Positions 12,692-21,642 of a stretch of DNA of 63,698 nucleotides are shown here, one piece after another. The notes under the pieces are model-generated. The model made no database searches. It was not told the DNA's origin and worked only from the letters and a program-made list of their open reading frames with translations. Within the stretch, counting starts at the first letter, position 1. Every line of letters begins with the position of its first letter. Source of the DNA: Gemmatimonadota bacterium (GTDB lineage Bacteria; Gemmatimonadota; Gemmatimonadetes; Gemmatimonadales; Gemmatimonadaceae); assembly GCA_021324635.1 (NCBI GenBank), contig JAJPIS010000068.1, forward strand, positions 1 to 63,698. Direction: 5' to 3'. Position numbers and translations under genes: made by a program.

Positions 12692-13377
12692 CGCCGCAGG
12701 CTCGTGAGCTTGAGCTGGCCGGTGGCCATGCTGGCCGGGATCCGCGCCGCGAGCACGGCCGCGGGCCAGATGGGCATGCCGCTCGTGACCGAGGCCGCGA
12801 ACGCCGGGCCGGCGAGCGGAGCCCACGACTCCGGCTCGGAATCGGCGAGTCCGCTGTCGGTAAAGATCCGCATCCCGTGCAGGCTGCGGATCGATCCGGT
12901 GATGCGGTGCGGGCGCGTCTCGGCGGGGCTCGCGGCGAGGGCAACGATGGGCGCGAGCGTCAGGGCGTCGCTGGTCAGCGGCGCGCCGGTGATCCCGGCC
13001 GTGCTCGGGGCGCTCGAATGGTTGGAGGCGGCGACGCCCAGGAAAGCCGCCGCCGCAAGTCCGGCGGCAAACGCGGTGAAGATCGTGAGTCCCGGTGTGC
13101 GGTCCCCCCGCCGGCGGCCGCGTGCGCGCGCGGCCGGGAGCGGCCGGCGGGCGCCGCGTGAGTCGCGCAAGCGCGCGTACAGCCGCTCGGTGAAGTCGGC
13201 CGACGGCTCGATCGTCGGCATGTTGCGGAAGAGCAGGATCGCGCGACGGACCGTCGTATCGTGCCCGGCGCAGGCCGGACACTCGGCGAGATGCCGCTGC
13301 ATCGCGACCAGTTGCTCGTCGCGCATCGCGTCATCGATGAATGTGGCGTGGTTGTCGCGGAAGGTCCTGCAATCCAT
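12688..13377 (-). CDS. Membrane-anchored zinc-finger anti-sigma factor
   Basis: The 229-residue protein begins with a ZAS-type zinc finger: an upstream histidine (RDNHATF), then QRHLAECPAC, giving the His-x3-Cys-x2-Cys signature near residues 28-35. A cytoplasmic linker leads to one transmembrane segment (LTIFTAFAAGLAAAAFLGVAA, about 120-140) and an extracytoplasmic domain. It lies immediately downstream of the ECF sigma gene on the same strand, across a 360-bp spacer, so it probably holds that sigma factor inactive until an envelope signal. Confidence 0.8.
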   Translation of the reverse strand: MDCRTFRDNHATFIDDAMRDEQLVAMQRHLAECPACAGHDTTVRRAILLFRNMPTIEPSADFTERLYARLRDSRGARRPLPAARARGRRRGDRTPGLTIFTAFAAGLAAAAFLGVAASNHSSAPSTAGITGAPLTSDALTLAPIVALAASPAETRPHRITGSIRSLHGMRIFTDSGLADSEPESWAPLAGPAFAASVTSGMPIWPAAVLAARIPASMATGQLKLTSLRR

Positions 13378-13737
13378 GGCGATCCGGCGTGCCTGCGTTG
13401 TGACGCGGGAGAATACACGGGATGTCGGGTCGGGTTCCAGATCCGCCCGGGGGGTGCCCGGGGGGTGCCCGGAGGTGGCCCGAAGGTGCCCCGGAGGGGC
13501 CGACCGGGGGGGCCGACGGGAGCCCGGCCGGCTTGGCAGGGGCGGAGGTACCGGAGTGGCGGAGACGACGACGGGCCCGCAGGACTGCCGGGCCCGTCTC
13601 CGTGCGTTCAGCGCCCGCGCGCGCGTGGGGTTCCGCCGTGGCGCGACGTCCGCCGCGTCCCGGCCCTCACCGCGCTCGCCGCCCCTTACCGCCCCTTACC
13701 GCCCCTTACCCGCCCCTTACCCGCCCGTTACCGCCCT
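13378..13737. other. Intergenic spacer between sigma factor and anti-sigma factor genes
   Basis: This 360-bp spacer has no convincing gene. It contains a G-rich stretch of imperfect repeats around GGGGGTGCCC (about 13447-13500), a strong hairpin at 13570-13598, and a decamer array that runs into the end of the sigma gene. The anti-sigma start lies at its left end, so any separate promoter for that gene must be here; none was recognisable. Confidence 0.6.
13570..13598 (-). terminator. Hairpin downstream of the ECF sigma gene
   Basis: GACGGGCCCG and CGGGCCCGTC form a perfect 10-bp stem around a 9-base loop. It lies 140 bp past the sigma-factor stop. There is no following T-run on either strand, so it may be a Rho-assisted terminator, an RNA-stabilising hairpin or an attenuator ahead of the anti-sigma gene. 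Confidence 0.5.
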
Positions 13738-13740
13738 TCA
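13681..13740. repeat. Decamer tandem repeat at the 3' end of the sigma gene
   Basis: Six consecutive copies of a GCCCCTTACC-type decamer. The first three are exact, the fourth follows a one-base insertion, and the last two carry substitutions. The array reaches into the final codon region of the ECF sigma gene. Confidence 0.85.
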
Positions 13741-14514
13741 CCGCAGCGCGGGCGCGATGATCTCGGCGAACGAGTTGCGGGCCCGGTTGAGGCGGGATTT
13801 GACCGTGCCCAGGTTGCACGCGGTGATCTCGGCGATCTCCTCGTACGACTTTCCCTCCAGCTCACGGAGCACGAACACTTGCCGGTGATGCTCGGGGAGC
13901 CGGGCGACCGACGCCTCGACGAGCTCGCGCAGGTGGCGCTTGCGGTACAGGTCGTCGGGCCGGGAGCCGCTATCCTCGAACTGGAGCGGCCGGTCCTCCT
14001 CGTCCCAGTTCTTCTTGATCGCCTGGAACAGCACGAGCGGATTGCGCGAGCGGTTCCGCAGCTCGTTCTTGGCGAGGTTGGAGGCGATCGTGTAGACCCA
14101 GGTCGAGAACTTCTTCCCCTGGTCGAATCGGTGGAGGTGCCGGTACACCCGGATGAACACCTCCTGCACGAGATCCTCGGCCCGCTCACGGTCCCCGACG
14201 GTGCGGTAGACGAAGTTGAGCAGCCGCACCTGATAGCGCCCCACCAACTCCTCGAAGGCCCGCTCCTCGCCACCGAGGAACGACTCCACGACGGCCGAGT
14301 CCTCCATCGATCGGAGCGCCTCACGGACGCTCCGCAGCTCGCCCACTCGCGATTCGCCGGGCCGCGACTCACCGAGGCGCGACTCACCGAGGCGCGACTC
14401 ACCGAGGCGCGACTCGACCTCGCCGGCGGGGCGTGCCGAGAACCGTTCGTCGGCACGCCGCTCCGCTGACGCCGATGCGTGGGAGGCCACTCGCTTGAAC
14501 GCGACGTTAGCCAT
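13738..14514 (-). CDS. rpoE: RNA polymerase ECF sigma factor (RpoE type)
   Basis: A 258-residue sigma-70 family protein. Region 2 is FEELVGRYQVRLLNFVYRTV with AEDLVQEVFIRVYRHL and FSTWVYTIASNLAKNELR. Region 4 is RLPEHHRQVFVLRELEGKSY followed by the HTH EIAEITACNLGTVKSRLNRA. An unusual N-terminal extension of about 70 residues carries the pentapeptide repeats described at 14361-14415. Translation could instead begin at the ATG at 14307 (MEDSAVVESF), which would give a normal ECF length. A cognate anti-sigma gene follows. The likely role is envelope-stress transcription. Confidence 0.9.
   Translation of the reverse strand: MANVAFKRVASHASASAERRADERFSARPAGEVESRLGESRLGESRLGESRPGESRVGELRSVREALRSMEDSAVVESFLGGEERAFEELVGRYQVRLLNFVYRTVGDRERAEDLVQEVFIRVYRHLHRFDQGKKFSTWVYTIASNLAKNELRNRSRNPLVLFQAIKKNWDEEDRPLQFEDSGSRPDDLYRKRHLRELVEASVARLPEHHRQVFVLRELEGKSYEEIAEITACNLGTVKSRLNRARNSFAEIIAPALR
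14361..14415 (-). repeat. 15-bp tandem repeat encoding ESRLG units
   Basis: About four copies of a 15-bp unit (GGCGCGACTCACCGA on the + strand) encode repeated E-S-R-(L/P)-G pentapeptides in the N-terminal extension of the sigma factor. Whole-codon units allow copy number to change without breaking the frame, if this region is translated at all. Confidence 0.8.
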
Positions 14515-15042
14515 GTCCGCCTCTCATCCCTCTCGTTGTCACGGCGCCCCTACCCGTGCGGGATGCGCAACTCGCACGCCGCATGCCCGGGGCACACGTT
14601 GGGTATCGCTGAGTTATTGTGTTGTCCATCAACGACTTGTGTCGGCGTTCCGTCACCGGCAATATACCGAAGCTCGGGTGGACTGTCTACTCGCGGCGAC
14701 AGGCGTGGCGCCGCGCAGGTGACAGATCCGGGCACGCGCGCCGCGCGACACCACACGGGACCAATCGGGACCGGACGATCTATTCCCAGACGTGCACGTC
14801 GACGTAATTACCCGCCACGATCCGGCCGACCACGAGCGGTCGGACCGGCGGGGCGGCAGGGTGGATCGGGCGGCCCTCGTCGGTCGCCGGCTCACGATCG
14901 GCCGCTCGGTTTCCATCTCCCTCGATCGGAGTCGCACGGACGATTGACGTGTATTCCACCCTGGATCTGACACTCCGCCTGCCGCGACGGTTGACCCCGG
15001 CCTCGACCGCCCGGCCGCCACGGACCAGTCCGCCACTCCGGG
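14515..15042. other. Divergent intergenic region, sigma factor / glycosyltransferase
   Basis: This 528-bp region separates divergent genes. The sigma start at 14514 has a purine-rich GAGAGG about 6 bases upstream. AT-richer patches at 14610-14680, rare in this genome segment, are likely promoter sites, but no consensus can be assigned. A short open frame from about 14793 (VHVDVITRHDP) looks briefly protein-like but stops after about 50 codons and is not called. Confidence 0.5.
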
Positions 15043-16041
15043 ATGGGCGTGGCTGACATCCGCTGGTTCGCCTTCAATCAATACGAGCAACTGGTCCTGC
15101 CGGATCTCGCCCGGCTGGGCTTGACGGTCGACACGAGCGGCGACGCGCCGGCCGGAATCGCGGTGTGCATGAACCACGACCTCGCGCCGGCGGTCTGGCG
15201 CTACTCGCGTCGCCACGGCACGGCGTTCGTGTCCTACGTCTGGGACCTCCCGCCCTTCCGACTCGGCGGCGGCCGCCCCGACCATGTGGTGTCGGTCGGG
15301 CGCCGGCTCCTGACGCTCCCCCGCCTCGCCACCCGCTACCGCACTCGACGGGGCTACTACAGCCGGCTCCGCTACGTCGCCGCCCATGCCCTGGCGGTGT
15401 GGACGCCGAGCCGCGCCTCGGCCCAGGGGGTCGGCAGCGCGTTCGGGCTCGCCGCCGAGCCGGTCCCGTACTGCTACGACTCGCGACTGTTCACCCCCGA
15501 TCTCGCACACCGCCGGTCGTCGTCGGGTCAGCGGCGCGAGACACCCGATGCGCCGCTCGTCCTGCTCTCAGTCTCGCGCCTGACCGCCCCCAAGAATCAC
15601 CTGGCCGTCATCCGGGCGGCCGCCCGGCTCGGCGCGCGCGTCGAGCTCGTCGGCCGGGGCCCGATGCAGCCGGAGCTCGAGTCGCTGGCGCGGCATCTGG
15701 GTGTGCCGTGCCGTATCCGGAGCGGACTGCCGGGCGACGAGCTCGTCGCCGCCTACCAGAGCGCCTCGGTCGTGGTCTGTCCCAGTCGGTTCGAGGGACT
15801 GGGGCTCACCGGCATCGAGGGCGCCATCTCGGGGACTCCCGTGGTCGCGTCGGATATTCCCGCCCACCGCGAGTTCCTCGGCGCCGCCGCCTGCTTCTTT
15901 CCGCTCGACGACGACGACGCACTCGTTCGCGCGATCGAGCAGGCCGCCGGCACCGGGCCACCGCCGACCGCGCATTTCACCCACCTCACGATCGACGCGG
16001 CGGCCCGCCGATTCGCGGCGCGACTGAGCGCGCTTCTATGA
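15043..16041 (+). CDS. Glycosyltransferase family 4 protein
   Basis: A 332-residue GT-B enzyme that probably adds a sugar during envelope polysaccharide or glycolipid synthesis. The C-terminal nucleotide-sugar domain has VLLSVSRLTAPKNHLAVIRA, VELVGRGPM, ASVVVCPSRFEGLGLTGIE (the E-x7-E motif region) and GTPVVASDIPAHREFL. The N-terminal domain is shorter than usual, and the start is set at ATG 15043 although the Met is not well conserved. The stop overlaps the next glycosyltransferase start as ATGA, indicating an operon. Confidence 0.82.
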   Translation: MGVADIRWFAFNQYEQLVLPDLARLGLTVDTSGDAPAGIAVCMNHDLAPAVWRYSRRHGTAFVSYVWDLPPFRLGGGRPDHVVSVGRRLLTLPRLATRYRTRRGYYSRLRYVAAHALAVWTPSRASAQGVGSAFGLAAEPVPYCYDSRLFTPDLAHRRSSSGQRRETPDAPLVLLSVSRLTAPKNHLAVIRAAARLGARVELVGRGPMQPELESLARHLGVPCRIRSGLPGDELVAAYQSASVVVCPSRFEGLGLTGIEGAISGTPVVASDIPAHREFLGAAACFFPLDDDDALVRAIEQAAGTGPPPTAHFTHLTIDAAARRFAARLSALL

Positions 16042-17150
16042 CCGAGCCGGCGCCTCCGGCGATTCTCCACCTCGACACGGAGCGCGGGTGGCGCGGCGGC
16101 GAGCGCCAGGCGCTCTGGCTCGCCCGGTCGCTCGATCCGTCCCGCTACCGGTCGCTCGTGGCCGCGCGGCCCGGCGAGCCGCTCGCCCTCCACGCGATCG
16201 CCGCCGGACTGCCCCTCGTGCCACTCGCCCCGGTGGCCGAGCTCGACCCGGTCGCCGCCTGGCGGCTCCGCCGCGCGATCGCGCGCGACCGCGTGCGGAT
16301 CGTGCATGCCCACACGGCCCATGCGGTCGCCCTCGCGGCGCTCGCGACACGGGGCACGAGCGCCCGCATGGTCGTGACGCGCCGCGTGGACTTTCGGCTC
16401 CGCGACAACTGGGGGACGCGCTGGAAGTATCGCCGGGCGGGCGCGCTGATCGCGATCTCGCGGGCGGTCGCCGACGCGCTCGTCGCGAGCGGGATCCCAC
16501 GCGACCGGATCGAGATCATCCCGAGCGGGATCGACCTGTCGCGTCGCATTGCGCCGGCGTCCCGCGAGACGCTCGCGGCAGTGGGCGCCATGCCGGGGTC
16601 ACCGCTCGTCGTGCAGGTCGCGCAGCTCGTGCCGCACAAGGATCCTCTGACGTTCGTGCGCGCCATGGCGGCCGCGCGCGAGCGGGTCCCCGACCTTCAC
16701 GCCGTTCTCGTTGGCGACGGCCCGCTCACCGACGCGGTCCGCGACGCGGTGGCGCAGTGCGGACTCGCCGGCACGGTGCACGTCCTCGGCTATCGACAGG
16801 ACGCCGACGCGCTGCTCGCGGCGGCCGATGTGGTGACGCTCAGCTCGCGCGAGGAGGGGCTCGGCACCGTGCTGCTCGACGCGCTCGCGCTCGGCAAGCC
16901 GGTGGTCGCCACGCGGGCCGGTGGCATCCCCGAGATCATCGAGGACGGTGTGTCCGGCCACCTGGTCGCACCGGGCGATGCTCGATCGCTCGGCGCGATG
17001 GTCGCCGCCCTGCTGACCGATCCCGCCCGCCGGGCCGCCCTCGCCCCGGCCGCCCGCCGCCGCGCCGCCGACTTCTCCATCACCGACACCGCCGCGCGCA
17101 CGGCGGCCGTGTACGACCGCCTGCTCCGTGGCGACCGACCCCCGTTCTAG
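16038..17150 (+). CDS. Glycosyltransferase family 4 protein
   Basis: A 370-residue GT4 enzyme with both Rossmann domains. The N-terminal ILHLDTERGWRGGERQALWL has the Gly-Gly loop that binds acceptor or phosphate, followed by VRIVHAHTAHAVAL. The C-terminal domain has VVQVAQLVPHKDPLTFVRAM, HAVLVGDGPL, VVTLSSREEGLGTVLLDALA and KPVVATRAGGIPEII. It is translationally coupled to the preceding glycosyltransferase and ends tail-to-tail with the CgeB-like gene, sharing the bases CTAG as both stop codons. Confidence 0.9.
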   Translation: MTEPAPPAILHLDTERGWRGGERQALWLARSLDPSRYRSLVAARPGEPLALHAIAAGLPLVPLAPVAELDPVAAWRLRRAIARDRVRIVHAHTAHAVALAALATRGTSARMVVTRRVDFRLRDNWGTRWKYRRAGALIAISRAVADALVASGIPRDRIEIIPSGIDLSRRIAPASRETLAAVGAMPGSPLVVQVAQLVPHKDPLTFVRAMAAARERVPDLHAVLVGDGPLTDAVRDAVAQCGLAGTVHVLGYRQDADALLAAADVVTLSSREEGLGTVLLDALALGKPVVATRAGGIPEIIEDGVSGHLVAPGDARSLGAMVAALLTDPARRAALAPAARRRAADFSITDTAARTAAVYDRLLRGDRPPF

Positions 17151-18139
17151 GGCGTCCATTCGCGGCCGGAGAGGAGGTACTCCACCCGACTGTCGAACGT
17201 GTGGTGAGCGCGGACGAGCTGCTCGCCGGCGGTGCGGATCCGGGCCCGGTCGGCCGGGTGCGCCAGATAGTGGCGGATCGCCGCGACGCATCCGTCGACG
17301 TCATCGTACCAGGCGCAGTGCGTGCCGTCGATGAGCAGGTGGTCGAGTCCGGGGCTCCGCCGGCCGAGGTAGAAGGCGCCCCCCAGGATCATCATCCAGA
17401 TGCGGTCCGACGTGTAGTAGGTCGCGCCGGCGGCTCGGGCCGGATTGATGCCGAGCACGATCGCGCTCGAGGAGCACACGCGGGAGAGGTCGCGGCCGAA
17501 CACCGGCCGGCCGCCCCACTCCACCCGCTCCCGGTACGAGTCCCACCCGCCACCCCAGACGCGCACCCGGACCGACGGCCCGAGCCGACCCGCCACGGTG
17601 GCGAGGAACTCGGCGCGCTCCGGGGCGAAGCCCGTCCCGGCGTGCCGGACCCCGGGGCCGGTCCCGATGAACGACACGTCGCTCGCGTACGCCGCTGTCG
17701 GCGCGACGGGGCGGATGGCGAGGTCGGCGGCCGAGGGGAGCAACTTGGCGTTGAGATCCAACGCCGCCCACTCCCGCTCGAAGCCGGTCACGAAGAACGT
17801 ACCCACATGGCGACCGATGGCGACCGTGTGCGCGATCTCCGGCAGGTGCGCGTCCCGGTGCCATTGGGGATCCTGGTACCAGAGCGCACTCGGCACATCG
17901 CGCGCGAGCGCCGCGGCCGTCTCGAGCGTCAGCCCCAGCGCTTTGCTGAAGAAGATGAAATCCGGCCGGAAGCGCCGAGCCGCCGCCAGCACCCACCGCT
18001 GGGTGAGCCGGAGCCCGACCGTCCGGCGGAGCCGCCGATCATCGACCAGCAGCGTCCGGTGCCCCGCGCGGCGGAACGCACGCTCCACGCCGCGCTCGAT
18101 CCGCTCCGTCCGATGGCTCCCGATCAACAGGATGCGCAT
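17147..18139 (-). CDS. CgeB-like glycosyltransferase
   Basis: A 330-residue protein starting MRILLIGSHRTERI. FRPDFIFFSKALGLT, PSALWYQDPQWHRDA, DVSFIGTGPG, GINPARAAGATYYTSDRIWM and LDHLLIDGTHCAWYDD follow the pattern of the CgeB/DUF3880 glycosyltransferase family. It belongs to the same surface-glycan neighbourhood as the two GT4 genes but on the opposite strand. The frame continues 24 codons upstream without conserved sequence, so ATG 18139 is chosen. Confidence 0.8.
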   Translation of the reverse strand: MRILLIGSHRTERIERGVERAFRRAGHRTLLVDDRRLRRTVGLRLTQRWVLAAARRFRPDFIFFSKALGLTLETAAALARDVPSALWYQDPQWHRDAHLPEIAHTVAIGRHVGTFFVTGFEREWAALDLNAKLLPSAADLAIRPVAPTAAYASDVSFIGTGPGVRHAGTGFAPERAEFLATVAGRLGPSVRVRVWGGGWDSYRERVEWGGRPVFGRDLSRVCSSSAIVLGINPARAAGATYYTSDRIWMMILGGAFYLGRRSPGLDHLLIDGTHCAWYDDVDGCVAAIRHYLAHPADRARIRTAGEQLVRAHHTFDSRVEYLLSGREWTP

Positions 18140-18221
18140 GCGTCTGTCCGCACCGGAATGAGGTCCGCACCCCGCGATCCGACCACCCTCGCGACTGGCG
18201 CGAGCACGCACGCGCGGCCGA

Positions 18222-18770
18222 TCAGCGTCCCGCCCGGTACCCCGCCGCGTACAGGACCGTGACGATCGTCTTCGCGTCCGTGATCTCGCCGCGCTCGATC
18301 ATGGCGAGCACGCGGGACAGGGGAAGCGTCTCGACCTCGAGGAACTCGTCCGCCTCGCGGTTGCTCGCGCCCCGCGTCAGCCCGGTCGCCATGAAGAGGT
18401 GAATCAGCTCGTCGGTGAAGCCCGGCGTCGTGTGGATGCTGGTCAGCAGCGCGAAGTGCTCGGCGCGGCAGCCGGTCTCCTCCTGGAGCTCCCGGCGCGC
18501 GCAATCGACCGGCGCCTCGCCGGGCTCGAGCCGTCCTGCCGGCACCTCGTACAGGTACCCGTCGACCGCGTACCGATACTGCTTGAGCAGCAGGACCTGC
18601 GGGTCGTCACCCGCCGGGTCGGTGAGGAACGGGAGGACCGCGCTCGCGCCGGGATGCCGCACGATCTCCATCTCCCCGACCGAGCCGTCGGGGAAGCGAA
18701 CCTGGTCGACGTCGAGATTGAAGATGCGTCCCGTGGAGATCCGCTGTGTGCCGATGCGTGCGTTGCTCAC
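18222..18770 (-). CDS. NUDIX hydrolase, ADP-ribose pyrophosphatase-like
   Basis: A 182-residue protein with a clear Nudix box (GRLEPGEAPVDCARRELQEE, then TG) around residues 75-97. The surrounding LLLKQYRYAVDGYLYEVPAG is typical of ADP-ribose pyrophosphatases. The enzyme would hydrolyse ADP-ribose or a similar nucleoside diphosphate. The GTG start at 18770 overlaps the stop of the upstream M16 gene as GTGA, so the three genes from 21642 down to 18222 form one operon. Confidence 0.9.
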   Translation of the reverse strand: MSNARIGTQRISTGRIFNLDVDQVRFPDGSVGEMEIVRHPGASAVLPFLTDPAGDDPQVLLLKQYRYAVDGYLYEVPAGRLEPGEAPVDCARRELQEETGCRAEHFALLTSIHTTPGFTDELIHLFMATGLTRGASNREADEFLEVETLPLSRVLAMIERGEITDAKTIVTVLYAAGYRAGR

Positions 18771-20209
18771 CCCACCGGCTCTCCCCGATCGTCGTAGACG
18801 GTGACAGGTCCGAAGTTCAGCCGCTCGAGGGGCGCGCGGACGACCGCGGGGTCCCCGACGACGACCATCTGGAGCCGGTCCGGATCGACGTGGGCACGCG
18901 CCGCGGCGCGAATGTCGCCGACCGTCACGGCGCGGACATGGGCCCGGTATCCATCGTAGTAGTCCGGTGGCAGGCCGTACGTCACGAGATTCGCGAGGGC
19001 CGATGCGATCGCCGACGTCTTCTCGTAGCGGATCGGGAAGACGCCGTCGAGATAGCTGGTCGCGAGCGACCGCTCGCTCTCCGCGACGTCGTCGGTTCGG
19101 ATCCGGTCGATCTCGTGAAGCACCTCGCGCACGGCCGCGTCCGTGACCTCTCGGGTGACTGCCGCATCGATGGTGAACGGGCCTGCCCAGCGCCGCCACT
19201 CGAATCCCGAGTGCGCGCCGTACGTGTAGCCGTGCGCCTCGCGCAGGTTGAGGTTGATGCGGGAGGAGAAGAGCCCGCCCAGCACGGCGTTCATCACGAC
19301 CACGGGGAAGTAGTCGGGGTGTGCCCGCGGGAGGCCGACGTGCCCGAGTCGAAGCTCGGCCTGCGGCGCGTCCGCCTTGGCGACGATGTGCACGGCGCGG
19401 CCGAGCTGCGTCCCGGCGTCGGGGGTGGCGGGCGCCGGCGCCGCGCCGCCGCGCCAGGCGCCGACGGTCGTCGCCGCCATCCGCTCGACGTCGGCCGGGC
19501 GCACGTCGCCGGCCACGATGAGGGTCACGGCCGCCGGATGGTAGCGCTCACCGTAGAACGCGGCGACCATGTCGCGCGTCAGGCGCCGCACCGACGGCTC
19601 GGTCCCGCCGGCCGGGCGGGCGTAGCGCGCCGTCTCCTGATACACGACGCGGTCCAGCATCTCGTCGGCGAGCCCGCGGGGCTCGGCACGAAGCTGGAGC
19701 AGCTCCGCCAGCCGCTCCGCCCGCAACCGCTCGACTTCGCGCTCGGGCAACGCGGGCGCCATCAGGACCTCCCCCATCAACCCCATCGCATCCGCGGTGC
19801 GCGAGGACAGCACCGTCATCCGGACGGACGCGCTGTCCCAGTCGGCGCTCGCGTCGATCCCGGTGCCCAACCGCTCGGCGTACTCCGCCAGCGCCGCCCC
19901 GTCGCGTCCGCCCGCCCCTTCACGGAGCGTCCGCGCGGTGAGCTGCGCGAGCCCGTCCGCCCCCGGCGGGTCGGTCGTGGCGCCGGCGTCGATGATGGCC
20001 AGCAGGGTGACGACGGGCAGCTTGGGAACCGGCGCCACGAGCAGCCGCACCCCGTTGGCGAGGACCCGCTGCTCGAAGCGCGGAAAGGCGTACGGCCGCG
20101 GTTCGCCCGGCCGCGGCCGAGGGGGCGCGGTGGCGAGCCCGCCACCCGCGGCGGTGCCCGCGGCGTCCGGGTCTGCGTCGGCGGCGTGCACCCGGCCCGG
20201 GCGGCTCAC
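18767..20209 (-). CDS. M16 family peptidase-like subunit lacking the HxxEH motif
   Basis: A 480-residue M16 fold protein (RFEQRVLANGVRLLVAPVPK at the start, NAVLGGLFSSRINLNLREAH and GYTYGAHSGF in the second half). The zinc-binding HxxEH of active members is replaced by a QLTAR-type sequence in LAQLTARTLREGAGG, so this subunit is probably non-catalytic. It would pair with the HLFEH-containing subunit just upstream, as in bacterial two-subunit M16B proteases. A Pro/Ala-rich N-terminus precedes the domain. GTG 20209 overlaps the upstream stop. Confidence 0.87.
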   Translation of the reverse strand: MSRPGRVHAADADPDAAGTAAGGGLATAPPRPRPGEPRPYAFPRFEQRVLANGVRLLVAPVPKLPVVTLLAIIDAGATTDPPGADGLAQLTARTLREGAGGRDGAALAEYAERLGTGIDASADWDSASVRMTVLSSRTADAMGLMGEVLMAPALPEREVERLRAERLAELLQLRAEPRGLADEMLDRVVYQETARYARPAGGTEPSVRRLTRDMVAAFYGERYHPAAVTLIVAGDVRPADVERMAATTVGAWRGGAAPAPATPDAGTQLGRAVHIVAKADAPQAELRLGHVGLPRAHPDYFPVVVMNAVLGGLFSSRINLNLREAHGYTYGAHSGFEWRRWAGPFTIDAAVTREVTDAAVREVLHEIDRIRTDDVAESERSLATSYLDGVFPIRYEKTSAIASALANLVTYGLPPDYYDGYRAHVRAVTVGDIRAAARAHVDPDRLQMVVVGDPAVVRAPLERLNFGPVTVYDDRGEPVG

Positions 20210-21642
20210 GCGCCGGCCGCCGCGGCGCCCGCGAGCTCCTCGGCGTCGGCGACGGGATCCTTGGGGAGGTAGAGCAGCGTCGCCCGATTGTCGCCGCCAA
20301 GCCGCTCGCGCGCGAACGCGCTCACGCGGGCCGCCGTGACCGCGCGGTAGCGCTCGACCTGAACGTTGATCAGCCCAGGATCGCCGAAGTACGTGGCGAA
20401 CAACGACAACTTGTCCGCCCGCTCGGCCGCCGATTGGAGCGCGGTCGTATAGTCAGTCTCGATGAGCGAGACGGCGCGCGCCACTTCGGCGTCCGTGACG
20501 CCCTCGCGCTGCATGCGGTCGACCTCGAGCGCGACTTCCGCCTCGAGCCGGTCGGCGCCGATCCCCGGGCGCGCCGTCACGTCGGCGATCAGCAGGTCGC
20601 TCCCCTTCGTCAAGTCGAAGGTGAACGCGGTCGCCTCGGCCGCGATCTGCCGCTCGCGCACGAGCGCCCGGTGCAGCCGGCTTCCGCGCTTCATGCCGAG
20701 GATCGCGCCGGCGACGCTCGCGACGTACCCCTCCTCCGTGCCGAACGTCGGGATCCGGAACGCGAGATAGAGGCGGGGCAGTCGGACATCGTCGGCGACC
20801 ACCTCGCGCCGTGGCGTGCCGAACCGTGGCGCCACGTCCATCGCCGGCAGCGGCGGCCGTCCGGCCCCGCGCGGAATTGGACCGAAGAACTGGTCGACCA
20901 GCCGGCGCGCCTCGGCCGGATCGACGTCGCCGGCGATCGACAGCACGGCGTTGTCGGGCGTGTAGTACGTCGAGAAGAAGCCGCTCACGTCACCGAGGCT
21001 CGCCGCATCGAGATCGGCCATCGATCCGATCAGCGAGTGGTGGAACGGGTGCTCGGGCGGGAAGGTGAGCGCGGGCAGCTTCTCCCACCACGTCCCGTAC
21101 GGCTGATTGTCGACCGACCAGCGGCGCTCGTTCTTCACCACATCGCGCTGGGTGTCGAGCTTCTGCTGGGTCATCGCCGGCAGTAGATGTCCCATCCGGT
21201 CGGCCTCGAGCCAGAGCGCCAGCGCCAACTGGTTCGACGGAACGGTCTCGAAGTAGTTCGTGCGGTCGAGCCACGTCGAGCCGTTGAGCGTGCCGCCGGC
21301 GCGCTGGATCAGCTCGAAGTGCTCGTTCGACCCGACGTGCGCAGATCCCTGGAAGAGCATGTGCTCGAAGAGGTGCGCGAATCCGGTTCGGCCGGCGCGC
21401 TCGTTGGCCGACCCGACATGGTACCAGAGGTTGACGGCGACGATCGGCGCCGTATGGTCCTCGGACACCGTCACGAACAGGCCGTTCGCCAGCCGAAAGG
21501 TCTCGAGCGGGATGCCTGGCGTACTGCCGCCGGGCCGGGTGGGCTCGCCTGCCGGCTGGTCCGTCGTCTGGCGACCGGCGCGCGCGGTGCGGCCCGCGCT
21601 GCCGGCGCCGGCTGCCGCCGGTTCAGGGGTCGGCGATCGCAT
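20206..21642 (-). CDS. M16 family zinc metallopeptidase, catalytic subunit
   Basis: A 478-residue pitrilysin/insulinase-family peptidase. FAHLFEHMLFQGS near residue 89 is the HxxEH zinc site, and the distal glutamate lies in KNERRWSVDNQPYG near 168. LETFRLANGLFVTVSEDHTA precedes it. The start region is Pro/Ala/Gly rich with no clear signal peptide. It is first in a three-gene operon with the non-catalytic M16 subunit and the NUDIX hydrolase, and is divergent from fae. Confidence 0.9.
   Translation of the reverse strand: MRSPTPEPAAAGAGSAGRTARAGRQTTDQPAGEPTRPGGSTPGIPLETFRLANGLFVTVSEDHTAPIVAVNLWYHVGSANERAGRTGFAHLFEHMLFQGSAHVGSNEHFELIQRAGGTLNGSTWLDRTNYFETVPSNQLALALWLEADRMGHLLPAMTQQKLDTQRDVVKNERRWSVDNQPYGTWWEKLPALTFPPEHPFHHSLIGSMADLDAASLGDVSGFFSTYYTPDNAVLSIAGDVDPAEARRLVDQFFGPIPRGAGRPPLPAMDVAPRFGTPRREVVADDVRLPRLYLAFRIPTFGTEEGYVASVAGAILGMKRGSRLHRALVRERQIAAEATAFTFDLTKGSDLLIADVTARPGIGADRLEAEVALEVDRMQREGVTDAEVARAVSLIETDYTTALQSAAERADKLSLFATYFGDPGLINVQVERYRAVTAARVSAFARERLGGDNRATLLYLPKDPVADAEELAGAAAAGA

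Noticed and set aside
14793-14946. Short ORF beginning VHVDVITRHDP upstream of the glycosyltransferase
   Set aside because: The start resembles a glycan-enzyme N-terminus, but the frame stops after about 50 codons and no continuation was found in other frames.
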